The notes below the pieces were generated by a model. The model made no database searches and was not told where the DNA came from. It saw nothing but the letters and a program-made list of their open reading frames with translations. The position numbers and the translations under genes were made by a program. Positions 32,341 to 42,371 of a stretch of DNA of 64,000 nt are shown in pieces; the first letter of the stretch is position 1; the number at the start of each line of letters is the position of its first letter. This DNA is from Craterostigma plantagineum (lineage: Eukaryota; Streptophyta; Magnoliopsida; Lamiales; Linderniaceae). The DNA lies in the NCBI GenBank assembly GCA_027422505.1, contig JAPQWV010001404.1, forward strand, positions 26,479-90,478. Direction: 5' to 3'.

Positions 32341-32543
32341 CACGGGCATCAGCTCAAAGTATGAGGGCATCAACCCAACCATACTAAAGCATGAGGGCAT
32401 TAACCCAAACCACGCTAATCAGGGATATAAGGGCATCAACCCAACCATGAGGGCATCAACCCAACCATGGTAATCCCCCGACGCATCAACGTCGTTCATA
32501 TACTGGGAGCATCAACGTCGCCGACGGCGCATCAACGCCGTCC
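32341..32543. repeat. Hairpin array with constant GCATCAAC loop
   Basis: Repeated loop GGGCATCAACCC or GCATCAAC flanked by different complementary arms: TATG/CATA (32360-32363, 32380-32383), CATG/CATG (32446, 32466), CGACG/CGTCG (32479-32483, 32490-32494) and GACGGCG/CGCCGTC (32523-32529, 32536-32542). The 5' LTR copy at 50249-50450 has a parallel set, including GGCGACG...CGTTGCC, which pairs with a G-T wobble. This is the counterpart of the Gy1 array at 2635-2826, at the same relative LTR position but with a different loop. Confidence 0.72.
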
Positions 32544-32999
32544 CGGTGCCCCAGAAGTCGCCACTTAACTTAACTAATAATATCCTCGCCCACCTCGGCT
32601 TTTAATTTTCGCTATTTGCGACATAATCATGCACGCTCATCATTTCATTACCCCCAAATGTGTCGTGCATGCTCGTGCATATGCATAATGCATTAACGCC
32701 ATAACGCTTACCGAAAGCATGCACCCATATCATACAAGTTTACGTAAACACGTAAGCACCTTATCACGTAATCACATGAATTAAGCACATACACATATGC
32801 TATGCGTTGTAGTTGGATTTCCACTTACCTGTCGTCCGTAGATTAGTCGCTGCCTGACCCGTGTATTCTCCTAGGCCCACCCGTTAGGCATAAAATAGTA
32901 TCGTTAGGACACTATTTTAATTAATTGCTTAGGTATGCTACATCTCTAAGTTAGGAACATATTTTGGTAAGTTCTAGTTGGGTTCGCAAACTCTCTCAC

Positions 33000-34220
33000 G
33001 ACCTGTGAAGTTCCAAAATTTTGTTCTAGTTTGCTAAGTGTGTTTCGCGAATTGTACTTACAATTTCTAGGGCTCGCGAAGTTTATTATTGTTTATTCAT
33101 GATTCGCCAATTTGAGTTCGCAGAACTTACGCATCCCATGAATTTTGTGGGTGCGTTCGCGAAATAGCCACGGCCGGCAAAACCCTAGAAACCGCGAATC
33201 ATTTGTGTTTCGCGACTTAGGATGTCGCCAATTAGGTTCGCAAAAAGGCTTGGATTTGCGAAACATTTTCGCAAATTTGTAGGATTCGCCAACTGGTTCG
33301 CAAAAGGCTTGATTTGGCAAAATCAGACCCACAACATGTCGTACCGTGAGTTCGAGAAATTCGGAGAGGTCGAGTTCGCACTTGAGGAGTTCGCAAAACA
33401 TAACCCGCAACCCTTGATGGATTCGCAAAATGCCGCCCGCCAACTTCACTTGGATTCGTGAATCTGAGCTCGCCAAAGTGGAGCCGCAAACTTCTAAGGA
33501 TTCGCAAAGCTAGGGGTTCGCCATCCTTCCTCAGCCCGCAAATTGGTGAGTTCGCAATCTTCATGCCGTGAAGAATTCGCAAAAGTGGATTCGCCATCTT
33601 GGACGGGTTCGCAAAACGTCTCTCTTGATTCGCCGACTATGCGTGGCCCGCAGAGTGGACTAGCAAACCACAGCCCGTGAAATGGTTGGAGTTCGCAGAA
33701 CCTATTTCGTCAATCTGGGGGATTCGCAAAATAGCTCCATCCCGCAAAACCTTTCTCTGATTCGCAAACCATTAATTCGCCGCTTCGATTCGTGAACTAC
33801 GGCCCGCAAATCCTTCAAGCTTGTTTCGCGAAGTCTATCAAGCATCGCCCCATTCGCAAAACTCTTTCACTTCGTAAAACTTCATCGGGTTCGCCAAGTT
33901 TCTCACCGTTCGCGACTTTGGACCCGCCAACCTCCTACTTCGCGAATCCATGTAAGAGGGGTCTTGTGTTCGCAAAACTCTCGACCCATGAAATTTCCTA
34001 ATTCAAGTTTCGCGAACTCTTTGCCCTCGATTCGCAAAACCCTAGAACCCGTGAGATATATGAGATTCGCGAATCAGGGTTCGGAAACTCTCTCGGGTTC
34101 GCAAAACGTCAACCTCTCTCTCTCATTTTGCGAAATGCGGTTTGCATGAGTTCGCAAACTTCGTTCGCAGCTTCTTCCCTTCGCACAAACACCTCTCAAT
34201 TCGCAAAGCTCAAGTTTTAC
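33000..34220. repeat. Palindrome array, core TTCGCGAA / TTCGCAAA
   Basis: Some 60 copies of TTCGCGAA and one-base variants (TTCGCAAA, TTCGCCAA, TTCGTGAA, CCCGCAAA) at about 15-30 bp spacing. The intervening sequence is not repeated. The same array is in the 5' LTR at about 50880-52095. Many copies are the half-decayed TTCGCAAA form, whose complement is TTTGCGAA. Confidence 0.85.
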
Positions 34221-34902
34221 GGATCAAAAAGCTATTTTTCCTAAAGAACAAGCCGAAGGCTGTTCGAACTCTTAAAACCCCAACAGAACCTAAGGTCGAA
34301 CTTAATATTAACACGAGCCTAACCAAATTTTCGTACCTTATCATCCTAGACACGATAGATTGGAGCTAATGACAAGGATTTAGGTGGGGAATTTTATTTC
34401 TAGTACCTCACAGTTGGTGCATCCCTAGAAATTAACATTCTCGTGTTTAAAATTCTCAGAGCATACAAAGTCAGGGTGAGAAACTTACAATCCTTCCAAG
34501 CTTTTCGTTAGTTTAGTTCGGCTCCTCCCTTGCGAAAGAATGTCTCCCAAATATATCTCCTTTAATTTTTGAGCTTGACGTGTTTTTACTCTCATCTAAG
34601 GTTTGGAGATGTATTAAAATATTCAAGGGGTGTTGATGGGACATGTGGCCTGTGAGCTTCCCCTAATCTAAGGACTTTGTTCCCAAGATTTTTTTCTTCA
34701 CTAATTTGGGCCAAGTTATGGTGGTACTTGGGCCCTAACTTTAAATTCTAGTCCAATCAAAATCTTACCAATGTCATTGTCCCTATTTTTTTGAAAATCC
34801 CCCTTAAGTTAAGTATCATTAGAAGCACATAACTGGTCACGTAACACATAAGTCATATAAGCACGGAAGGCACATAATTGCAGTCAGTATTCATGCAAAT
34901 TT

Positions 34903-37343
34903 TGTTAGGGAGTGTGCCCTCGGAATGCCATACGAGGACTGGGAATAGTATAGGGCGCACAATGATGTATAGGTCGATAGACAGTTTTAATGTATTTACT
35001 GTTAAAATAAAGTAGTGGATATTATTTTCATTATAATAAGGGCATTATTATTTATTTATCGAATTTAAAGTCTGCTTGGCATCTGGCAGTGCGATAAATA
35101 AATAACACCCGAATGTTTGAGTTGGACGTCTGATTCTCGTGGAGACGAGGGAGGAGACACCGGACAGTCCTTAATCTCAGCATTAAATAAAAAGTCCGTA
35201 AGTCTAAGGGATTCTAGGTGGGTGACTAGATATCCGAATATGACTTATTCATTGACGACCACATAGTATCGGCAGTGTCACCGATTACCTGAGAGGTTGT
35301 GGGTCGTGATGGAGATATCGGTGATCGGAGAGATCGGGTATTTGGACATTCGGCTCGTATTCGTCTCGATCACATGACTAGGATGTTGTCAATGATTGAA
35401 CGAATGACTGTAGCAGCCTCAGACCGATAGGGTCACTGACGGATTTGCTTTCGCAATTTCGGTTTGGCGCTAGTTGGCTAGGTCCGCAAGTGTTCGAAAA
35501 TGGGACACGGGCCAGCGACAAAACGCAACTGACTTTACGGAGGTGATTGCCGGCTTTGACTGCTATCGGGATTCACTGCCTATATTCGTATAGGTTAACG
35601 TCCTATGAGGTAATTGGAGAACGACGATTGTAAAGCCTTCGGCCGAAGCTTGGAAAGCTCGCTGGTATTAGATACAGAGCAGAGTTTAAATAATCGATTG
35701 GGTCTCAATTATAACATAGAGTTGGGTTAGTGAGTTTGACATTTACATGGCTCTCACCTAACCGGGACGCACGTGAAAGGCGTAAGAGTTATTTAAATGT
35801 ATACACTATAGTCGGTTCGCCCGAATTTCGATTAGATCAAAATTCGTTCTCAACTGGGATCTGTCCGGTACCGTGGATTGGCTAGGCGAATACCGGGACT
35901 CGCGGATTCCTCCCGTGCCAGTTGAGACGGACCTAGAGAGTCGCGCTTAAAAATGGTAATGAACTGAACGAAAACGGCGGGCTTTTCTCTGGAACCTAAC
36001 GAATGGGATCCGTTGAGGTAGTGGCACAGTTGATACGAGTGTCAATGATTTAGTTAAATTCCGGTGACGGTCACGGGAATAATTAGGACTTGAGATTGTC
36101 TTAAGTGCTTAATTAATTAACTAAATGAGGCTCGATTGTAATTAATATAATTAGATTGGATTTAATTATTTTATTACTTAAAATTGAGGGACTAAATTGG
36201 GAAATTAGAAACCTCATGGGCTTAAATGAAATATTTGCATGTTGACTTGGTCTTGGACATGTGTATAATTCCTAGCTTGCCACATTGAATGAGGTGGCTT
36301 GTGAGTCATACTCTTGGCTTTGATGAGAGCATGACAAGTATTGTTGAATAATAATAAAATAACCCTAAGTGGACTTTTACTACATGTATGATATGACACC
36401 TCACTTGATTTTGATGTAAAAAATAATATATAGAGCAAGCATGCAACGTGAGTTGAGTTCTAAGCCAAGTACTTGGTCACTATGCTCTCAATAACTAGCT
36501 AAAGAATAAAAGAGAGTGTACTTGGTACTTCTCAAGCCACATAGTTTAAGCCAAGGGTTCGTTCGACGAAGCCCGACACCCGAACCGAACTGCGTCTAGC
36601 CATCGGGAGCAGTTTCGGAGGTTCGATCAAGGATATACCGGCATGACAATCTAGCCCGGAAGCCCCGGGAACCAGACGAGGCGCAGCGACGTCCATCCGA
36701 GGTGAAATCACGTTCATCGACGGTATATTTCATACCTTACTGATTTGATTTTACGAAAAATACCAAACGATATCGGAATGATTCGAAAGACCCCTCGTTA
36801 CGATCGTTGGGAAGTGTAGAATCAATCTGGAAAATTTGGTATTGATCTAAAATCATTTCGGTTGTCAAACTGTCAAAAGACGGCAGACTGCCGCTTTAGT
36901 CGAATTGATAATTTCGAACTACTGATTTGACTTTGCGAGAAATACCAAACGACATCGGAATGATTCGAAAGACCCCACATTGCGATCGTCAGGAAGTGTA
37001 GAATCATTCTGGAAATTTTGGTATTGATCGGAAATCGTTTCGGTTGCCAAATAGTCGAAACACTGTCGGCTGCCGCTTTGTTCGAACTAGTTGGGAATGA
37101 AATTATTAATTCGAGTAAATTTGTATCAAATTCGAATTTGAGAAGTTCGAATTAAACGTGGTCTCCCGAGGCTCAGGGCAGTATCTTGAGCTCTCGGGAG
37201 AAGCCGAAAGGGCGCTAGGTCGAATTTAGATGTTGAAAATCGAAAATTCGGCACCCTACGCCGCTCGGTTCAAAACGCGCTTCCGCTATCGCCACGTTGC
37301 GCTGTTCGGGGGCCGGCGACGATTAATCGGGCCCACCCCAACA
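34903..37343 (+). repeat. Co3 5' LTR
   Basis: 2441 bp, TG..CA. It holds an AT-rich U3 and a TATA-type box (36427-36433), then a region with two parallel blocks (36740-36860 and 36920-37050, both with AAATACCAAACGA(T/C)ATCGGAATGATTCGAAAGACCCC) that look like an internal tandem duplication of about 190 bp. No gene. Confidence 0.9.
36427..36433 (+). promoter_or_regulatory. Probable Co3 TATA box
   Basis: TATATAG in AAAAAATAATATATAGAGCAAG, about 910 bp before the LTR end. The same string is in the 3' LTR at about 43875-43881. Placement is plausible for LTR transcription but no start site is seen. Confidence 0.45.
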
Positions 37344-38442
37344 GTGGTATCAGAGCTACGGCTCATGCATGGTTCGACCGAAGGCCTCGAAAGCCGATGT
37401 GGCGAACGAACGGTCGACGTAGTTTGGAGACTATCGTCGCTCGTGACGTCGGTCGGGCACCCGACGTCAAAATTCTGTGTTGCATGTTTATGTGGGACGT
37501 TTACGCGGGCTTAGGTTCTAACCGGGTTATTTGTTTAAGGGCCGTTTGCTGCCCCCCGGCTTGTACATGGATTACGGGTTGTTCGGGAAATAATTCCCCC
37601 CGTGTTGTATTTTATTGCTTTATTAGATAAGTTAGCTAAAATGGCAGCCGTTCGATGCAAGGCGAGATTGGGGGTCTCGACGACCCGCGTGACGACGAGT
37701 CGACGTTTGGAGATCAAAGACCCGGTCGTTTTACGACCCATGTAATAGGACCAGTTTAGAAATAGCCCGCGCATTTGTCCATTTAAATTGCTTTCCTAGG
37801 GTTGAATTCAATTAACGCATTTATGTGCTCGTGCTTAATTTTTACATTTGCTATGAGAATACAAACTCCCATAAAATACTAAGTGAGTAAAGGGATTGGA
37901 TGCCCTGTCTTCTATCAAGCTCGGGTTAAGTTGTTACGAAACTTAAATGCAAGGTTTGGTTCCGGGTATGCCGGCGCCTTGCATTTGTTTTCGTTTCGAT
38001 TTGCTCGTGTGCGTTAGCGCCGCTCGCCAAAACTACTCTGTGCGGTAAAACGTACGGTTCAAGTGTGCGGTTTTGAGCAAAGTTGATAGGTCGCACTTAG
38101 ACAGTCACACCGCCTTGTTTCGGATTTGCCGACGGGGGTCCCTGACTGAGACAAAGATAGTTGAGACATTCGACGATGTCGGATTCGTGCGGAGCGCGAC
38201 TTCGTGGGCCGCTGCAAACCAATAAAATGACAGAGGTTGAGGTTTGCTTCCGCCCACGGGGACATCAACTCCACTATCGAAGTTATCAACGAAACTTCCA
38301 AAACATCCAATGGGAGAAAATGGAGTTTATGAAAAGATAGTGGGAGCCAAACGGAATCAAAGTCCTTGTTCGCGTTTGATGATCTATACAAACGACTTAA
38401 TATGCCTTTTATTTTCTGCAGTTTTTTCTCTCAGTGTAAGTT
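37344..38442 (+). other. Co3 primer site and 1.1-kb leader
   Basis: GTGGTATCAGAGC (37344-37356) is the initiator tRNA-Met primer site, directly after the LTR. The following 1.1 kb is non-coding and shares two conserved blocks with the Co2 leader (37565-37630 and 38088-38163). Short ORFs here are not supported. Confidence 0.8.
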
Positions 38443-40344
38443 ATGTCTACCGCTTTAAACATACTGCTCAAGGAGAATAGGTTGACTGGGTCAAACTATT
38501 CAGACTGGCTTCGCAACCTGAGGATTTTCCTTCAGATTGAGAACCTAGTGTATATCCTTGACTCCGAGTTGCCGCCGGCCCCAGGGGCGCTGGCAACCGA
38601 GCAGGCTCGTGCCGCTTATGACAAGCGACTGCGCGACGAGCAGCTCGTAAAGGCTCATGTCCTCGGATCGATGAGTAACACGCTGCAGCGTAGCCATGAG
38701 GGTATGGCTGATGCTCGAGCGACGGTTCAGCATCTGAAAGAGCTTTACGGTGAGACGTCAAGGACAGCTCGCTATGCGGCTTCGTCGCAGCTCTTCCGAT
38801 CGAGGATGTCTGAGGGTGAGAACGTTGGCGAACATGTTATGAACATGATCACCATGATCGAGAGATTGGAGACTCTCAATTTCCGATTTGATCGGGAATT
38901 ACAAAACGATCTCATCTTGCAGTCTCTGCCTCCGTCCTTCAATGCGTTCATAGTGAACTATCATCTGAACGGCATGACGCTGACGCTTCCTGATCTGATG
39001 AATCACTTAGCAACGGCGCAAGGTCAGATGAAGAGGGCAAAGCAGACTGCACTTGTCGCCACCTCTTCAAAGCCCCAAAAAGGCAAAAAGAAGAAGGGCA
39101 ACAAGCTCAAGCCAACAGGGAAGGTTTCTAAGAAGAACAAATCTTCTGGGAAATCGAAGCAGACCGGTGTAAAGCCGACGGACAGGTGTCTGCATTGCGG
39201 TGCTCTGGGCCACTGGAAGCGGGACTGTCCGAAGCTCAAAGGTGAGCAGGCTGCGTCAGGTAAGGAACTTAATGTTTTAGAAACAGTTTTTTCTACATCT
39301 GTATACTCTACTTCCTGGATATTAGATTCTGGAGCTAGTACTCACATTTGTATGTCCACGCAGGGTCTGGGACCAAGTAGAGCGCTTGGTGAGCGGGAGA
39401 TCGAGGTCAGAGTGGGTAGCGGGGATAGTCTCTCGGCAAGCCACGTCGGATCGAGATCTCTTACTTTGTTATCTGGGCATGTGTTGCGTTTGTACGATTG
39501 TCTTGTACTCCCGAGGGGTTTTAAGAACATCGTCTCCATTCCTGTTCTGAGCAGGAATGGTTATGTATTTAACTTCAATAATAATACATGCCACATTATG
39601 TATCGGAATAAAAATGTTGGCAACGCGACACTGTTTAATGGTTTGTACTATTTAAACACCCAGAACGACGTATCTGTGAATACTGTCACAAATAAACAGA
39701 AGTCAGAAATAAACGCGAGGTACTTGTGGCATCTTCGATTAGGGCATGCTGGAGAACGCAAGATCCACGAATTGGAGAAAAACGGGATTTTGAAACCGTT
39801 GGGATCAGATCCCTATCCGACTTGTGAGTCGTGCCTCCAAGGTAAAATGACCCGATCACCCTTCACCGGGACATTTAATAGAGCCACGAAAATTCTCGGT
39901 TTGATTCACACGGATGTTTGTGGGCCATTCAATGTGAAGGCTCGAGGTGACTTCCACTATTTTATTACCTTCACGGATGATCATAGTCGTTATGGACTTG
40001 TGTATCTGATGAGGTATAAAGCTGATGCTCTTGAAAGGTTCAAGGAGTATAAGGCATTGGTGGAAAAGCAAACGTCGAAACTCATTAAAGCCATTCGATC
40101 GGATCGAGGAGGCGAGTACATGAGTGTCGAGTTTGACCAGTTCTTGAAAGAGAATGGTATAATATCACAGATGACTCCGCCCGGTACGCCACAGTTGAAT
40201 GGCGTGGCCGAACGTAGAAACCGAACTTTATTAGATATGGTTCGTTCTATGTTAAGCTATACAGATTTACCGATGTCAATGTGGGGATACGCACTTTTGA
40301 CAGCGGCGTACACCATAAAACCGATGTCCCTCGAAGTCTGTTAA
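38443..40344 (+). CDS. Co3 Gag-protease-integrase, 633 residues, ends by frameshift
   Basis: First part of a copia polyprotein. Gag occupies about residues 1-265, with N-terminal LKENRLTGSNYSDWLRNLRI, a Lys-rich linker (210-240) and a CCHC knuckle CLHCGALGHWKRDC (249-262). Protease has SWILDSGASTHIC (Asp295). The GAG-pre-integrase zinc module is His430, His435, Cys461 and Cys464. The integrase DDE triad is Asp491 (LIHTDVCG), Asp554 (RSDRGGEY) and Glu590 (GVAERRNR), all present. The frame then runs off: an extra A at about 40318-40321 turns the expected NRCPSKSVNG into a short false ending (stop at 40342). The remainder of integrase and RT lies in the next frame. The start is the ATG in TTATGTCTACC at 38443, matching the Gag N-terminus. 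Confidence 0.88.
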   Translation: MSTALNILLKENRLTGSNYSDWLRNLRIFLQIENLVYILDSELPPAPGALATEQARAAYDKRLRDEQLVKAHVLGSMSNTLQRSHEGMADARATVQHLKELYGETSRTARYAASSQLFRSRMSEGENVGEHVMNMITMIERLETLNFRFDRELQNDLILQSLPPSFNAFIVNYHLNGMTLTLPDLMNHLATAQGQMKRAKQTALVATSSKPQKGKKKKGNKLKPTGKVSKKNKSSGKSKQTGVKPTDRCLHCGALGHWKRDCPKLKGEQAASGKELNVLETVFSTSVYSTSWILDSGASTHICMSTQGLGPSRALGEREIEVRVGSGDSLSASHVGSRSLTLLSGHVLRLYDCLVLPRGFKNIVSIPVLSRNGYVFNFNNNTCHIMYRNKNVGNATLFNGLYYLNTQNDVSVNTVTNKQKSEINARYLWHLRLGHAGERKIHELEKNGILKPLGSDPYPTCESCLQGKMTRSPFTGTFNRATKILGLIHTDVCGPFNVKARGDFHYFITFTDDHSRYGLVYLMRYKADALERFKEYKALVEKQTSKLIKAIRSDRGGEYMSVEFDQFLKENGIISQMTPPGTPQLNGVAERRNRTLLDMVRSMLSYTDLPMSMWGYALLTAAYTIKPMSLEVC

Positions 40345-42347
40345 CGGCATTCCGTATGAGATATGGACTGGTCGTTTGCCCAGCTTATCACATATTAGAA
40401 TTTGGGGTTGCCCCGCCTATGTGAAAAGTTGAAAAGCAGACAAATTGGAGTCTAGGTCAGTAAAAGGTCGTTTCATAGGTTACCCCGAAGACTCAATGGG
40501 GTACCTATTCTATTTTCATGACGATCAGAGGATCGTTGTGGGCCTGCACGCACACTTTCTCGAGGAAGAGTTCATTCGAGATTGTGGCGTTAGCCGAGAG
40601 GTCACTCTCAAGGAGCAGTCGACCGAAACAACCTCACAGAATTTGGAATCGGATGGTCCGAGCGAACCAGTCTTGCGACGATCTGAAAGGATGCCACGCC
40701 AACCACAGCGGTATGGCATGTCACACGTCGAACACGATTATGTTGCGACTAGGGGACTTCTGAGAGAAGATCCCGCTACTTTTGATCAAGCTATATCCGA
40801 TGTTGACTCAACGAGATGGGTTGAAGCTATGCAGGCTGAGATGGACTCAAAATGTACTCTAACAAAGTCTGGACTCTTGTAGACCTACCGAGCGGTTTTA
40901 GACCAATCGGTTGTAAATGGATATACAAGAGAAAGATTGGATCTAACGGACAAGTTGAGACATACAAGGCCAGGTTGGTTGCCAAGGGCTATAACCAAAA
41001 GGAGGGAGTCGACTATGAGGAGACTTTCTCGCCTGTAGCCATGATTAAGTCTATCCGCATAATGCTCGCAATAGCTGCACACCACGATTATGAGATTTGG
41101 CAAATGGACGTCAAAACGGCGTTCCTTAATGGATTCCTCAAGGAGGAGATCTATATGGAGCAGCCAAAAGGTTTTGAGTCGCATGCAGATGCTCACAAAG
41201 TGTGCAAACTGAATCGGTCCATTTACGGACTGAAACAGGCCTCTCGTAGTTGGAACTTACGTTTCCATGAAGCAGTTCGGAACTTCGGATTCGAGAAAAA
41301 CGTAGATGAGCCATGTGTCTACAGAAAGAGCAGTGGGAGTATGGTGTCGTTCCTTGTATTGTACGTGGATGATATCCTTTTGATAGGAAACGACATTGGG
41401 ATGCTCTCGTCGGTGAAAGCGTGGCTTTCGACCGAATTCTCCATGAAAGACCTGGGAGAAGCGATGTATATACTTGGTATTCGCTTGTTCAGGGATCGAC
41501 CGAACAGAACGATCGGCTTATCTCAGGCCCTTTACTTAGAGAAAATCCTGAAAAAGTTCAGAATGGATGACTCTAAGAGAGGGTTCTTACCTATGCGACA
41601 TGGGATCCATTTGTCGAAATCAATGTCACCTCAAAGTGAGGAAGACCGACGACGGATGGTGGGATACCCTATGCGTCTGCAGTGGGTAGTCTGATGTACG
41701 CGATGTTGTGCACACGACCGGACATTGCCTACGCTGTGAGCGTGGTTAGTCGGTTTCAGGCAAACCCAGGGGAAGGACACTGGACTGCCATTAAGAATAT
41801 CTTTAAGTATCTTAGACGGACTAAAGACTTAACGCTGGTCTATGGAGGAGCGGGACTAGAAGTAGAAGGTTACACCGATTCGTTCTTCCAGTCAGACGTG
41901 GATGACCGAAAATCTACTTCAGGTTTTGTATTCGTGCTCAACGGTGGGGCAGTGTCTTGGAGAAGCTCCAAGCAAAGCACAACTGCCGATTCCACGTGTG
42001 AGGCAGAATACATAGCAGCCTCAGAGGCAGCTAAAGAAGCTGTTTGGATGAAAAAGTTCTTAGAGGAACTTACCGTGGTGCCAGTTGCGGACAGACCGCT
42101 TACACTTTGGTGCGATAATAGTGGTGCAGTCGCGCAGGCGAAGGAACCACGATCTCATAGCAAGTCCAAACATATTGAGAGAAAATATCATGTACTACGT
42201 GAGTTCGTTGAAAACGGGATGGTCGCCGTGCAGAAAATCGCCACCGCAGAAAACGTGGCGGACCCACTTACGAAGCCCTTGTCCCAGGCAGTTATGGAAC
42301 AGCATCTGGACAAGATGGGCCTACGATACCATTGTGACTGGCATTAG
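40316..42347 (+). pseudogene. Co3 integrase end, RT and RNase H in three frames
   Basis: Continuation of the Co3 polyprotein. After the frameshift at about 40320 the sequence reads VNGIPYEIWTGRLPSLSHIR, then a stop at about 40435 in a poly-A context, then KGRFIGYPEDSMGYLFYFHD. RT starts with WVEAMQAEMDS, and a frameshift follows near 40850. RT continues with MYSNKVWTLVDLPSGFRPIG, IWQMDVKTAFLNGFLKEEIY, IYGLKQASRSWNLRF and catalytic LYVDDILLIGND (about 41360-41395). Another frameshift lies near 41670. RNase H is intact to the end (41682-42347: LCTRPDIAYAVSVVSRFQ, STCEAEYIAASEAAKEAVW, LWCDNSGAVA, HSKSKHIERKYHVLREF). The few breaks fit recent decay. Confidence 0.87.
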
Positions 42348-42371
42348 GTGCAGCACATGGCATTCGAGTGC

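Larger units (their letters stand above)
31812..34902 (-). repeat. Gy3 3' LTR, main part
   Basis: Homologous to 49711-52613. The total 3' LTR is about 3.1 kb when joined to 44794-44829 on the far side of Co3. The right end carries the Co3 target duplication AATTT (34898-34902). It contains the hairpin array (32341-32543) and the TTCGCGAA-type palindrome array (33000-34220). Short ORFs rich in Arg, Lys, Ser and Phe here arise from the palindrome repeats and are not genes. Confidence 0.88.

Noticed and set aside
33093..33597. Arg/Ser/Phe-rich open frames of 79-127 residues on both strands, also at 50990-52036
   Set aside because: They arise from the CG palindrome array, occur on both strands, and change frame between the two LTR copies.
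33000..34220. Regularly recurring 8-mers that could suggest a CRISPR-like or satellite array
   Set aside because: Repeats are only 8 bp, variable and irregularly spaced, lie inside LTRs of a plant retrotransposon, and have no cas genes nearby.
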